DNA of 64,000 nt. It comes from Falsihalocynthiibacter arcticus (GTDB lineage: Bacteria; Pseudomonadota; Alphaproteobacteria; Rhodobacterales; Rhodobacteraceae). Shown in pieces: positions 1 through 9,241 of the stretch. A program made the translations under genes and the position numbers. Location: positions 956,001-1,020,000 of the forward strand of contig NZ_CP014327.1 in the NCBI RefSeq assembly GCF_000812665.2, read 5' to 3'. Numbering within the stretch: position 1 is the stretch's first letter; each line of letters opens with the position of its first letter. Under the pieces are notes generated by a model. That model did no database searches. It worked only from the letters and a program-made list of their open reading frames with translations, and was not told the origin of the DNA.

Positions 1-155
1 GCGAGGTTTCCGGATTTGCGCGTGAGGGCTCAACTACAGATGTCGCAGGCGAGCTCACGAACTTGATCCAAACCCAACGAGCCTATTCTTCAAATGCGAA
101 AGTCATCCAAACCGTCGACGAAATGTTGCAAGAGACGACCAACATTAAGCGATAG
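1..155 (+). CDS. flgE: Flagellar hook protein FlgE, C-terminal end (5' truncated by window)
   Basis: Only the last 50 codons are present, reading in frame from base 3 to the TAG at 153-155. The peptide has the FlgE/FlgG C-terminal signature: a stretch like VAGELTNLIQTQRAYSSN followed by KVIQTVDEML and a final NIKR. In this family the C-terminal helix pairs with the N-terminal helix to form the axial core of the hook. FlgE rather than FlgG or FlgF is chosen because of the ending (EML followed by a short tail) and because flgK, flgL and flgI follow directly, an order common in Rhodobacteraceae. The upstream part lies outside the window, so length and start cannot be judged. Confidence 0.85.
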   Translation, partial: EVSGFAREGSTTDVAGELTNLIQTQRAYSSNAKVIQTVDEMLQETTNIKR

Positions 156-181
156 TCGGGGGAAATGAGTGAGGAAAAGCA

Positions 182-1630
182 ATGAGTTTAACATCTTCAT
201 TTTCGAACGCTCTGAGTGGGCTTTCGGCTTCATCGCGAGCCGCACAAGTCGTTTCCTCAAACATTGCCAACTCCCTCACCGAGGGATACGCAACCCGCAG
301 ACTCGAGCTCTCTTCCCAGTCATTGGCTGGGAATGGGGCTGGGGTGCAAATCGAAGGCATATTTCGAAATGTTGACTCCGGCCTCATTTCTGATCGTCGG
401 GTGGCGCAAGCGGAATTGGGAAACGCTTCTGTATTAAGCGAGTTCCTTGGCGAACTAGAGCGGACAATTGGCATTCCTGAGGACGCGGGCTCCCTAAATC
501 AGGAAATCAGTGCCCTTGAAACCGCACTCATAGAGGCCTCTAGTCGGCCGGATTCCACGCCGCGATTAAATGCCGTCTTGATTGCGGCAAATGATGTGAC
601 GCAAAAATTCAAAACCGTGTCTGATGACATACAGAACATGCGAATGTCCGCAGACCATGAAATTGGTGCGCAGGTGGCGTTTCTCAATGATAGTTTACAA
701 AAGATTGAAGAGCTAAACGACCACATTCTTGCGCAAACATCTTCTGGTCATGATGCCACCGGTTTGATGGATCAACGGCAGGCCATGATTGACCAGATTG
801 CCGAAATTGTTCCATTAAAAGAGGTGGCACGCGACAGGAACACAGTTGCCCTTTTCACCACCGGAGGCGCAGTGCTCCTTGACGGCCGTGCTGGTGAGTT
901 TCAGTTCGCTGGCGTCAGCACAATCGTTCCTCAAATGACGCTCGAATCAGGGGCGCTCTCGGGGATTTCGCTCAACGGGTACCCGATTGATACAACCGCC
1001 GAACGAAACAGCATCAATGGTGGTTCCCTCGCTTCGTTGTTCGAAGTCCGGGATGAAATCGCCGTTCTGGCACAATCAGATCTCGATGCCATTGCACGCA
1101 ATCTTGTCGAGCGATTTTCCGACCCTGCTGTAGACAACACGACTGCAGGGGGTCTCTTCACCGATTCTGGGGCAGCCTTTAACCCCTTGAATGAGTCTGC
1201 ACTTTCCACTCGTTTGGCGCTAGCAGCATCTGTTGACCCAGCCCAAGGGGGCGAAGTGTGGCGCTTAAGAGATGGTCTTGGTGCAGTAACTGCAGGTGAG
1301 GTTGGTGATGCGTCAAAGCTTCAAGCCATGATTGATGCCCTGCGCTCCCCAATTGCACCAGCTTCGGGCAGTTTTGCGTCGTCAGCACGCTCATTGAATG
1401 ACCTATCGGCCGATTTTCTTTCGTCCATTGGGGTGCAAAGACAGTCGCGTGAAAGTGACGTTAGTTTTGCAGCCACAAAAACAACCGCGCTGCAATCGCA
1501 GGAGAAGGCATATGGAGTCGACTCCGATCAGGAAATGCAAAAACTTCTTCTTGTTGAGCGTAGTTATGCCGCGAATGCCAAGGTTATTCAGTCGATTGAC
1601 CAAATGCTCGACTTATTGATGGGGCTTTAA
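182..1630 (+). CDS. flgK: Flagellar hook-associated protein 1 FlgK
   Basis: 482 residues, in the normal range for short alphaproteobacterial FlgK. FlgK is the first hook-filament junction protein, exported through the flagellar type III apparatus. The N-terminus (about residues 5-40) has the rod/hook signature with SSNIANSLTEGYATR, and the C-terminus has the matching helix (EMQKLLLVERSYAANAKVIQSIDQML) that builds the D0 core. The middle is the variable D2/D3 region. The ATG at 182 follows a GAGTGAGGAAAAG ribosome-binding stretch, 26 bases after the flgE stop. The next gene begins 3 bases after the stop, so flgE-flgK-flgL-flgI are very likely cotranscribed. No signal peptide is seen, as expected for a T3SS-exported protein. 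Confidence 0.95.
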   Translation: MSLTSSFSNALSGLSASSRAAQVVSSNIANSLTEGYATRRLELSSQSLAGNGAGVQIEGIFRNVDSGLISDRRVAQAELGNASVLSEFLGELERTIGIPEDAGSLNQEISALETALIEASSRPDSTPRLNAVLIAANDVTQKFKTVSDDIQNMRMSADHEIGAQVAFLNDSLQKIEELNDHILAQTSSGHDATGLMDQRQAMIDQIAEIVPLKEVARDRNTVALFTTGGAVLLDGRAGEFQFAGVSTIVPQMTLESGALSGISLNGYPIDTTAERNSINGGSLASLFEVRDEIAVLAQSDLDAIARNLVERFSDPAVDNTTAGGLFTDSGAAFNPLNESALSTRLALAASVDPAQGGEVWRLRDGLGAVTAGEVGDASKLQAMIDALRSPIAPASGSFASSARSLNDLSADFLSSIGVQRQSRESDVSFAATKTTALQSQEKAYGVDSDQEMQKLLLVERSYAANAKVIQSIDQMLDLLMGL

Positions 1631-1633
1631 AAT

Positions 1634-2644
1634 ATGATGTTTTCCTCATTTGGTGATCAAGCGCGCACTTTCATGCTTAGCCGTCAGAACGCACAGCTCA
1701 AGACAGAAATGGATAGGCTCTCCCTTGAGCTTTCTAGCGGAAGAGTCGCCGATACCTCCAAGGCTGTTCGCGGGGATTTCACTGGTTTAAGTGAAATTGA
1801 AGAAGCGGCGGCTTCCCTGGGCGCGTATAAAACCGCGAATTCGGAAGCGGCATTATTCGTGGAGAATGCGCAGTCAGTTCTTGGCTTCATTCAAGGGTTA
1901 ACTGGTGAGGCGGCGCCAGCGCTCCTTATGGCCTCAAATACCAACAACAATGAACTCGTTGACGCCACCACCTCCGATATCAAACAGAAATTCGAGTCTG
2001 TAGTTTCCGCTCTAAATACTCAAACAACAGGCCGAGCACTATTTTCCGGAAGGGCGACTGACACAGCCGCTCTTGCTTCCGTGGACGATATGCTCGCGGA
2101 TTTAACACCACTTCTTGCAACCGAAACAACGGCGGCCGGGGCGCTTGCAGTTATTGATTCTTGGTTTGACGACGCGGGTGGGGGGTTCGAGACAATTGGG
2201 TATACGGGCTCACAGACCACACTCTCGCCATTTAAGATTGGTCCGGGGCGAGAAGCACATTTTGAAATTACAGCAGCCGATCCCGGAATTCGAGGTGTAT
2301 TGAAAGGTCTTGCCATCGCGGCTCTCATTTCCGAGGGGACTATGAGTGCCTTCGCCTCCGAAAGGCAAATCCTCCTTCAAAGTGCTGGCGAGGCCCTTTT
2401 GTCAAATGAGAACGAAATATCAGGCTTAAGAGCAGCAACGGGCACTGCCGAAGCCCATATCGACGAAATGCGCGTTCAGAACGAAACAGAAATACACGCG
2501 TTGGATTTGGCGCGCACGAGAGTACTGGGAGCCGACCCCTACACTGCAGCGACGGAACTTGAAGCGGTGCAAATTCAACTCGAGACGCTTTACACAGTAA
2601 CTGCGCGACTATCGCGCCTAAATCTAGTGGACTTTTTAAGATGA
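1634..2644 (+). CDS. flgL: Flagellar hook-associated protein 3 FlgL (flagellin family)
   Basis: 336 residues. FlgL is the second junction protein between hook and filament. The N-terminal coiled coil (residues 1-60) contains the flagellin-like pattern with LKTEMDRLSLELSSGRVADTS, and the C-terminal helix (about 280-336) has the typical VQNETEIHALDLARTRVLGAD and ATELEAVQIQLETLYTVTARLS blocks. The start is one of two adjacent ATG codons (1634, 1637), only 3 bases after flgK. The stop TGA overlaps the start of flgI in an ATGA arrangement, consistent with translational coupling. It lacks the variable central domain of true flagellins, and its position after flgK supports FlgL. Confidence 0.93.
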   Translation: MMFSSFGDQARTFMLSRQNAQLKTEMDRLSLELSSGRVADTSKAVRGDFTGLSEIEEAAASLGAYKTANSEAALFVENAQSVLGFIQGLTGEAAPALLMASNTNNNELVDATTSDIKQKFESVVSALNTQTTGRALFSGRATDTAALASVDDMLADLTPLLATETTAAGALAVIDSWFDDAGGGFETIGYTGSQTTLSPFKIGPGREAHFEITAADPGIRGVLKGLAIAALISEGTMSAFASERQILLQSAGEALLSNENEISGLRAATGTAEAHIDEMRVQNETEIHALDLARTRVLGADPYTAATELEAVQIQLETLYTVTARLSRLNLVDFLR

Positions 2645-3750
2645 TCAGAAGAATTCTGGCACTTTTTACTATCCTACTGGTGAGTTCAACCGGCCTCACC
2701 CATGCATCACCCGTCAGGATTAAAGATCTGGTTGAGTTTGATGGCGTCCGAAGTAACGACCTTGTTGGTTATGGATTAGTTGTTGGCCTAGATGGTACCG
2801 GCGACGGACTAAGAAACGCTCCCTTTACAGAAGAAATTATGTCAAACATCCTCGAGAGGCTTGGGGTAAATGTAACCGGTGAACAATTCCGACCTAAGAA
2901 TGTTGCCGGTGTATTTGTAACAGCTACCCTCCCGCCGTTTGCAAGAGCGGGCAGTATGATTGACGTAACTGTTTCCACAATGGGCGACGCAAAGAGCCTC
3001 GCTGGTGGCACGCTTGTTATGACACCGTTGAACGCCGCAGACGGTGAAATCTACGTGGTCAGTCAAGGCTCGATTATTGCTGGAGGGGCTTTCGCAGAAG
3101 GAGAGTCAGCGAGCATAACGCGGGGCGTACCTACTTCAGGTACAATTCCAGCTGGAGGAAGGGTTGAACGCGAAATTGATTTTAACTTTGCTGCCATCAA
3201 ACAAATGCGGCTTGCACTTCGCACGCCGGACTTTACAACAGCCGAGCGGATCGAGAGGGCGATTAATAGGGAATTCGGTCGCAGGGTCGCGTTAATGCTG
3301 GATGCAGGAACCGTGCAAATTGATATTCCTGCCACTAAAATGGCCTCCGCAGCTCATGCAATTGGGCGCATAGAAAACGTTGATGTGGAGCCACAAAGAA
3401 AAGCCCGCGTTGTGGTCGACCAGCGATCTGGCACGATCGTTATGGGCGAGGATGTTAGAATTAGCAGAGTTGCCGTGTCACAGGGAAACCTAACCATTCG
3501 CATTCAGGAAGAACCTCTCGTTGCGCAACCAAACCCGTTTTCAGATGGGCGGGAAGTCGTTGTTCCCCGTACAAATATTGATGTACGACAGGATCCAATA
3601 ACAGGATTAGCCGAAGTGTCGGGCGGAACCTCTCTCTCGGAAGTCGTTCAAGGGTTGAACGCCTTAGGAGTTTCTTCGCGGGATCTTATAGATATTCTAA
3701 AAACAATTAAGGCTGCCGGTGCCCTGCATGCGGAGTTCATTGTGAATTAG
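2641..3750 (+). CDS. flgI: Flagellar P-ring protein FlgI
   Basis: 369 residues, the usual length. FlgI is secreted by Sec into the periplasm and assembles into the P-ring around the rod in the peptidoglycan layer. A signal peptide is visible at residues 1-22 (basic MIRR, hydrophobic stretch, cleavage near THA/SP). The mature start RIKDLVEFDGVRSNDLVGYG and the LVVGLDGTGDG block are strongly conserved in the family, as is the C-terminal SLSEVVQGLNALGVSSRDLIDILKTIKAAGALHAE. The ATG overlaps the flgL stop by 4 bases. It is the last gene of the flagellar run in this window; the next gene is on the opposite strand. Confidence 0.97.
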   Translation: MIRRILALFTILLVSSTGLTHASPVRIKDLVEFDGVRSNDLVGYGLVVGLDGTGDGLRNAPFTEEIMSNILERLGVNVTGEQFRPKNVAGVFVTATLPPFARAGSMIDVTVSTMGDAKSLAGGTLVMTPLNAADGEIYVVSQGSIIAGGAFAEGESASITRGVPTSGTIPAGGRVEREIDFNFAAIKQMRLALRTPDFTTAERIERAINREFGRRVALMLDAGTVQIDIPATKMASAAHAIGRIENVDVEPQRKARVVVDQRSGTIVMGEDVRISRVAVSQGNLTIRIQEEPLVAQPNPFSDGREVVVPRTNIDVRQDPITGLAEVSGGTSLSEVVQGLNALGVSSRDLIDILKTIKAAGALHAEFIVN

Positions 3751-3782
3751 ATCAATCACGGGACAGCAAACACCTGAATGCC

Positions 3783-4700
3783 CTACTCCGGCGAACCTGC
3801 GGCTTTCCATCGGCGATGAATCCACAACCATTGGTCCATGTTTTCCCGAACCCTTTTCTCAAGACTATCATTTAGAGCCTGTGTCATCTCTTCGGCACTT
3901 CCAATCGGGACAGGTTCTTCAAGTTCAATTCGAAAATTCAACCCGTCTTCTTGGCGGATCGCGTAACAGGGTATTAAAACAGCGTTGTATTTTAGGGCCA
4001 ACTGCGCAGCAGAAAGCGCGGTTTGCGCAGGTTGCCCGAAAAAAGTGAGCGGTGCACCTTGTCCCATATGCTGGTCAATCAAGATCGCCAGAGTTCCCCC
4101 AGAGCGCAAAAACTTAACCATCTGCGCCATTCCGCGACGCCCACGCTGAAAGAGAGGCTGCCCGATTTTAGAAATGGTCGACACATAGTAATCATTAAAG
4201 AACGCGTTTTTCATGGGACGATAGAGACCCCCAACATCAAAGCCCTGGTCAATCATTTTCGCGCGAACGACATCATAATTTCCAAAATGCCCCGAAACAA
4301 GAATCGCGGATTGCTTTGATACGCGCGCCTTTTCAAGAGCTTCAAGTCCTGGTCCATTGAGTGTTGTTTTCCGCGCAATTTCCAAAAACTCGCCCGGAGA
4401 AAACAACTCGATCATCGTGCGCCCAAAATTTTCTGGCACAGCACGAGTTAAACGCTCTTTTTCGACGGGATCAATATTAGGGAGCACAAGATCAAGATTT
4501 ACGCGGATTCGGCGCCGGTATCCAGCGACAGGGGCGACAATATGTTTAAAAAACCAGCCACCAATTCGAATTCTCAATGGATAGGGCACGAGGTGCAACA
4601 CCGCCAAAATGATCCGAATAAACCAAAACAACAGACGATCCCGAAACGGGCCATCTGGCTTTGGAGCAGCCGTGGTTTCGTGTAGGTTCTCTTGCGACAT
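3783..4700 (-). CDS. LpxL/HtrB-type lysophospholipid (lipid A) acyltransferase family protein
   Basis: About 305 residues from the ATG at 4700. Earlier in-frame starts reach 4757, but the protein from 4700 (MSQENL) fits the family length. The HX4D catalytic motif is visible as HFGNYD in GHFGNYDVV, preceded by an N-terminal hydrophobic segment (LFWFIRIILAVLHLVPYPLRI). The block GGTLAILIDQHMGQGAP resembles the conserved acceptor region of LpxL/LpxM proteins. Such enzymes add acyl chains to lipid A or to aminolipids at the inner membrane. The gene sits between flagellar and pse genes, convergent to flgI and divergent from pseF, so it is probably a separate transcript. The substrate cannot be read from sequence; an ornithine-lipid or other lysolipid acyltransferase is possible. 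Confidence 0.8.
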   Translation of the reverse strand: MSQENLHETTAAPKPDGPFRDRLLFWFIRIILAVLHLVPYPLRIRIGGWFFKHIVAPVAGYRRRIRVNLDLVLPNIDPVEKERLTRAVPENFGRTMIELFSPGEFLEIARKTTLNGPGLEALEKARVSKQSAILVSGHFGNYDVVRAKMIDQGFDVGGLYRPMKNAFFNDYYVSTISKIGQPLFQRGRRGMAQMVKFLRSGGTLAILIDQHMGQGAPLTFFGQPAQTALSAAQLALKYNAVLIPCYAIRQEDGLNFRIELEEPVPIGSAEEMTQALNDSLEKRVRENMDQWLWIHRRWKAAGSPE

Positions 4701-4853
4701 GGGGCGATCACTTCTTTTTCTTTCAACGCTATATACCTGAAACATCCGCTGTTCCAAGGCAATTGAGCGCCCGCGTTCTGCACCTTGTTCCGTGAAACAG
4801 GATATGATCTATTGCTGTCAACGACTTGAGATTAAAACCAAAGGAAGTTCGCA

Positions 4854-5570
4854 GTGCACGAAAAGGCCATAGCAATTCTTCCTGCGCGGGGTGGATCAAA
4901 GCGCATTCCGCGGAAAAACATTCTTGATTTCCATGGGAAACCAGCAATCGGATGGCCGATTCAGGCTGCCCAACAGAGTTCATGTTTTGACCGAGTTATT
5001 GTAACGACGGATGATGCCGAAATCGCCCGAGTCTCTCAAACTCTGGGGGCCGAAGTTCCCTTTTTGCGGGACTCTACCTTGGCCGACGATTTCACGGGAA
5101 CGACGGATGTGATCCGTGATGCGGTGGAGAAATTGAACCTCCCACCAAAAACACTTGTATGCTGCATATACCCGACGGCACTCTTTCTTTCGGGAAATGA
5201 CCTTGCCAGAGGGAAAGACCAGTTGACCGAGAATGTTAACTGGGTTTTGTCTCTTGGCGAATATGCCACGCCGATTGACCGCGCATATGGAATGATCGAT
5301 GCAACAGGGCGAGTCGCAGCAAGGAACCCCGAGAAAATGCCCATGCGTTCCCAAGATTTGGAACCCGCGTACTTTGACGCGGGGCAGTTCTATTGGGCCC
5401 GAGCAGAAACTTGGCTCGATAAAAACGCGCGCGTTTGGGACGGAGCAGCTTCGGTGATTTTGCCGCCGGAACGGTGTATCGACATAGACACGCCTACAGA
5501 TTGGCGTCGCGCCGAGCATCAGTTTGCCCTTTTGGAAATGGAGAAAAATGCGTCTTCTCATCCGGACTGA
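4854..5570 (+). CDS. pseF: Pseudaminic acid cytidylyltransferase PseF
   Basis: 238 residues with a GTG start at 4854, preceded by AAGGAAG at 4841-4847. The enzyme couples CTP and pseudaminic acid to give CMP-Pse, the last step before glycosyl transfer. The N-terminal nucleotide-binding signature is ILPARGGSKRIPRKN (about residues 8-22), followed by VIVTTDDAEIA. The block YPTALFLSGNDL and the late EPAYFDAGQFYWA are more typical of PseF than of NeuA or KdsB. The gene is divergent from the acyltransferase and overlaps the next gene by about 23 bases, starting the pseF-pseGH-pseI operon. Confidence 0.92.
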   Translation: MHEKAIAILPARGGSKRIPRKNILDFHGKPAIGWPIQAAQQSSCFDRVIVTTDDAEIARVSQTLGAEVPFLRDSTLADDFTGTTDVIRDAVEKLNLPPKTLVCCIYPTALFLSGNDLARGKDQLTENVNWVLSLGEYATPIDRAYGMIDATGRVAARNPEKMPMRSQDLEPAYFDAGQFYWARAETWLDKNARVWDGAASVILPPERCIDIDTPTDWRRAEHQFALLEMEKNASSHPD

Positions 5571-7111
5571 CGGCGATACGATCATTGGTGGCGGTCATGT
5601 CATGCGGTGCCTAACATTGGCGAACGAGGCGACGGCGCGCGGGCACCACGTTGAATTTGTTATGGCTGCAAGGCTCAATACCATGTCACAACGGGTTCGG
5701 GATTCTGGCTTCAAGGTCCACGATATCAGTCCAAGTTCGCCTCCCCCCCATGACCCGGCGGGCCCTGCCCACAGCAATTGGCTGGCGACTTCATGGCAAG
5801 AGGACGCACGGGCGACGGCTGAGGCCGCCCAGAAATTCGACCCCGACTGGATCATTTGGGATCACTATGGGCTGGATGCACGCTGGACCCACGAAGTTCG
5901 AAGCGCGACGTCTACCGCGCAATTCATGGCGATCGACGATTTGGATGACCGCGCGTTGGGGTCCGAGCGTGTTCTTGATCAAACTCGAATGTCAGAAACG
6001 GCGCGCCTCAATCCCGCCGATGCCACACTTACAGGTGCCAGTTTTGCCCTTCTTAGACCCGAATTCGCTGCATTGCGGCCCACGGCCCTCGCCGGTCGAA
6101 ATGATACCGTCACACGCATCCTTATTGCGCCGGGTATGGTCGACGGCTCTGGATTGGCCCCCCGCACTGCGAGCGCTCGCCGCATTTCCTGATATCGAAG
6201 TCGAAGTGGTTATGGGATCTTCAAGCCAAACCGTAACCGAGGTTGAAACTCTTTTGGCGACACGTCCAATGGCAACGCTCGCTTTGGATGCCGACAACAT
6301 GGCCGAGCGCATGGCGCTGGCCGATTTATGTATCGGAGCGGGAGGCATGACAAGCTGGGAGCGTTGCTGTCTCGGCCTTCCCGCTATGGCCATTTGTACC
6401 GCGGACAACCAGAAAGCCGTGCTCGACGCCCTTGATCGCGCGGGGGCCGTGACTGCGCTTTCCTTGGAGCAAGCCCGCAATCCCAACATATTACACCACG
6501 CCCTCATCCGGACAATTTCCAAGTGCCAAAATATGTCGAAAGCAGCCGCTGGGTTGTGTGACGGTTTGGGGGCTGGACGCGTGATGGACGTGCTTGATGC
6601 AAAGCTGAGGCCAATGGAATTGGGCGATACCAAAACGTTATTTGAGTGGCGAAACCAATCGCATATTCGTGCTGCCAGCCTCGACACGGATGAACTTGTT
6701 TGGAGCGATCACGAAAGCTGGATGCAGAAAACCTCGCGCGGAAACGAAGGTCTGTGGATGATCTATAGCGAAGGCTCGCGCGATTTAGGACACGTGAATG
6801 CGCAAATCGTGGCCGGAAAAACCTGGTCGTGGGGGTTTTATGTGGGCGCGGAAAATCCGCCACGCGGTGCCGGACAACGTATGTTGGCGGCCTTCCTGAA
6901 GGTTCTGTTCGATCGGCGGGATGTTATCGCACTTGAAGCAAAAGTCCGCGTTGAAAACACACGTTCAATTGCCTTGCACAAGCGGTTCGGATTTCGTCAA
7001 ATAGGCGACGATGATCCTCAAGTCCTTGCGTTCCGACTTGACCGATGCGATGTGAAATTGGCCGCGGGTTTCTGGCAGCCAGTCAAAGGAGAAAACAGCG
7101 ATGCACCCTAA
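5548..7111 (+). CDS. pseG-pseH: PseG-PseH fusion (UDP-sugar hydrolase plus N-acetyltransferase), interrupted by a one-base frameshift
   Basis: The N-terminal part (5548-6190, frame 1) is PseG-like: RTDGDTIIGGGHVMRCLTLA matches the family's UDP-binding start. The reading then moves to frame 2 for the rest of PseG (GAGGMTSWERCCLGLPA, the UDP-sugar-binding loop) and for a C-terminal GNAT acetyltransferase (from about 6600) that looks like PseH: LRPMELGDTKTLFEWRN, then RGAGQRMLAAFL as the acetyl-CoA loop and ALHKRFGFRQIG. The frame change maps to a run of six C at 6158-6163; with five C the reading GSGLAPALRALAAFPD is continuous. PseH N-acetylates the 4-amino sugar and PseG removes UDP. The ATG at 5548 is preferred (purine-rich GGAAATGGAG upstream). 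The frame change could be a real null allele, a phase-variable tract or a sequencing error. As given, only a truncated PseG of about 215 residues would be made. Confidence 0.85.
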
Positions 7112-8150
7112 ATTTTCAATCGCAGGACGGTCCATTGGAACGGAGCATTCTCCTTATATCATTGCCGAATTGTCAGGCAATCATAACGGCGATCTTGATC
7201 GCGCATTGGCGTTGGTGGATGCTGCGGCAACAACGGGTGCAGATGCAGTAAAGCTGCAAACCTACACCGCCGACACGATTACAATTGATGTTGATCGCCC
7301 CGAATTTCGCATTTCAGGCGGGCTTTGGGATGGTCGCAGCCTGCATGAATTGTATCAGGAGGCCAGCACCCCTTGGGACTGGCATAAAGCCCTTTTCGCC
7401 CGCGCGAAGTCCCATAATCTGCACTGTTTTTCGTCGCCTTTTGACCCCACCGCCGTTGATTTCCTCGCTGGATTTAATGTTCCCGCCTACAAAATCGCAT
7501 CTTTTGAGCTGGTTGACACACCGCTCATTCGCAAAGTCGCCGCTCAGGGCAAACCAATGATCATGTCCACTGGAGTGGCCAATTACGCCGAAATTGAAGA
7601 CGCGTTACGCGCCGCCCGTGAGGGTGGGGCCACCGAAATTTGCCTCCTGCATTGTATCTCAGCATACCCCGCCAAACCGGAGGAAATGCGTCTCGGAACC
7701 ATTGAAGCACTGGCAAAAGCCTTTGGCGTAACTGTTGGCCTTTCCGACCACACGTTGGGATCTGCGGTCGCTGTGGCCTCGATTGCACGGGGTGCGACCG
7801 TCATCGAAAAGCACATGACCCTCGCGCGCGCCGACGGCGGACCAGATGCGGACTTCTCGCTTGAGCCAGACGAGTTTACGCAATTGGTCGCCGACTGCCG
7901 CATGGCGCACGCAGCATTGGGCGAACCACGTTTTGATCGTGCAGGCGTTGGCGGTACAAACGCGACCTTCCGGCGATCGCTTTATATCGTTGAAGACGTT
8001 GCGGAAGGCGCGGTTTTGACGGAAGCAAATCTAAGATCAATCCGCCCTGGTTTGGGCCTCGCGCCCAAACACCTGCCCAGCGCCCTTGGCAAAACGGCAA
8101 ATCGCACTCTTAAACGGGGTGAACCTTTGGCTTGGGATATGTTTTCTTAA
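7101..8150 (+). CDS. pseI: Pseudaminic acid synthase PseI (NeuB family)
   Basis: 349 residues, standard for the NeuB/PseI family. It condenses phosphoenolpyruvate with the 2,4-diacetamido-hexose made by PseB-C-H-G to give pseudaminic acid. The N-terminal TIM barrel contains YIIAELSGNHNGDLDRAL and AVKLQTYTADT, the PseI version of the family motif, then FSSPFDPTAVDFL and KIASFEL. The metal-binding and catalytic region shows IMSTGVA and LLHCISAYP. The last 60 residues form an SAF (antifreeze-like) domain ending in RTLKRGEPL. It overlaps the pseGH stop by 11 bases. The stop also overlaps the stop of the opposing gene by 4 bases. Confidence 0.95.
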   Translation: MHPKFSIAGRSIGTEHSPYIIAELSGNHNGDLDRALALVDAAATTGADAVKLQTYTADTITIDVDRPEFRISGGLWDGRSLHELYQEASTPWDWHKALFARAKSHNLHCFSSPFDPTAVDFLAGFNVPAYKIASFELVDTPLIRKVAAQGKPMIMSTGVANYAEIEDALRAAREGGATEICLLHCISAYPAKPEEMRLGTIEALAKAFGVTVGLSDHTLGSAVAVASIARGATVIEKHMTLARADGGPDADFSLEPDEFTQLVADCRMAHAALGEPRFDRAGVGGTNATFRRSLYIVEDVAEGAVLTEANLRSIRPGLGLAPKHLPSALGKTANRTLKRGEPLAWDMFS

Positions 8151-9241
8151 CCAGCCCGCACATCAAACATGTGGTTTTCAATCGCTTCGGCGGCGCGGTT
8201 CAAATTGGCGTCAAACGCGCCAAACCGCGCCCGAATTGAATCATAAACGGGATCTGGCTCCGACAGGGAGCGCACGAACGTCTCCAGCGTTTCCGCGTCC
8301 GAAATCTGTTGCAACTCGGAAAAAATTTCCACGTCTTCGGCAAAAACGGCAGCAGGTTTCCTGGAATAGATGCAATCCAGCACAGTCGTTGAAGTCGGCG
8401 AAATCATCGCGTCGCAAAGGTCAATCGCGTCGTGAATGGACGCCTTAGCCAAGGGGCCTGAATAGTAGTGTGAGAACAGTACATTCGGATGCTTCTGCGC
8501 GAGGGCTTTGTCATGACTACGGTGATTTTTGCGCACTTTTCCACGGTGGGACCGAATGATGATCCCCATATCTGGATGGTTCGTAAGAATGGAATCCATC
8601 AGGTTATAAAAATGCGAAATATGGTCACCAGAATAGCGCCCTTTGCCCCAACGGAAGGATTGGCACACCAACAACCGCTTGGGATATCGGGCGACCCAGT
8701 CGTCAACTTCAGGACCCCAATTATTGGCGGGCAAGATGTTTTTCTTCGTAAATCCAACAACCTGAACGCGCTCCGCACTTGCAGGCTCAAACAGGTCTCT
8801 GTTTTTCCCAAGGGGCTCCCAAAACAAAAGGCGCTGCGAATAATACGCCATGGGCCCATCCGTAAGCGGCCCATTCACACCCAACTGATAGGCGCCGTGT
8901 TGTAGGAAAATGCTCTGCTGTCCGGTGTTGCGAATATGCGTTCCGCGTTGTTTGCGGGTGGTCGAATCCCAGTTTGGATCGGCAATCGTAAGAACTGCAT
9001 CGGCTTTGTTGATGTCGCTTTTATAAAAGAGTTTCATCCGCCATTTGGACGCCGGCTCGGGCATGAAACCTTCGCTGTTGAAGGCTTGAGTAAGACGCTT
9101 TTCTTTGCGCAACAGTTTCGAGTAAACGAAGGCGCGCACATCAACGTTGCCGCGCTTATGCAGGCGCGCGAGAACCGGATAGGTGCTCTCAACATCTGGC
9201 ATTCCGTTAAGATACGCCAAAAGGACGGGTTTATATGACAT
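8147..9241 (-). CDS. Putative GT-B-like / CDP-glycerol transferase-like protein in the pse cluster
   Basis: 364 residues, function not established. The protein has no signal peptide and no membrane segment. The C-terminal half contains a pattern seen in GT-B-fold and TagB/TagF-type transferases: LCDAMISPTSTTVLDCIYSRKPAAVF, comparable to the 'SS-x-LxEAxxxxKP' donor-binding helix, preceded by GIIIRSHRG. The N-terminal half has GQQSIFLQHGAYQLG, similar to the 'QHG' of poly(glycerol phosphate) transferase-like proteins. It lies at the end of the pseB-pseC block (overlapping pseC by 11 bases). No Maf-type transferase is visible in the window, so this gene is a candidate for moving pseudaminic acid or another sugar onto a surface acceptor. 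That role is inference from context. Confidence 0.6.
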   Translation of the reverse strand: MSYKPVLLAYLNGMPDVESTYPVLARLHKRGNVDVRAFVYSKLLRKEKRLTQAFNSEGFMPEPASKWRMKLFYKSDINKADAVLTIADPNWDSTTRKQRGTHIRNTGQQSIFLQHGAYQLGVNGPLTDGPMAYYSQRLLFWEPLGKNRDLFEPASAERVQVVGFTKKNILPANNWGPEVDDWVARYPKRLLVCQSFRWGKGRYSGDHISHFYNLMDSILTNHPDMGIIIRSHRGKVRKNHRSHDKALAQKHPNVLFSHYYSGPLAKASIHDAIDLCDAMISPTSTTVLDCIYSRKPAAVFAEDVEIFSELQQISDAETLETFVRSLSEPDPVYDSIRARFGAFDANLNRAAEAIENHMFDVRAG

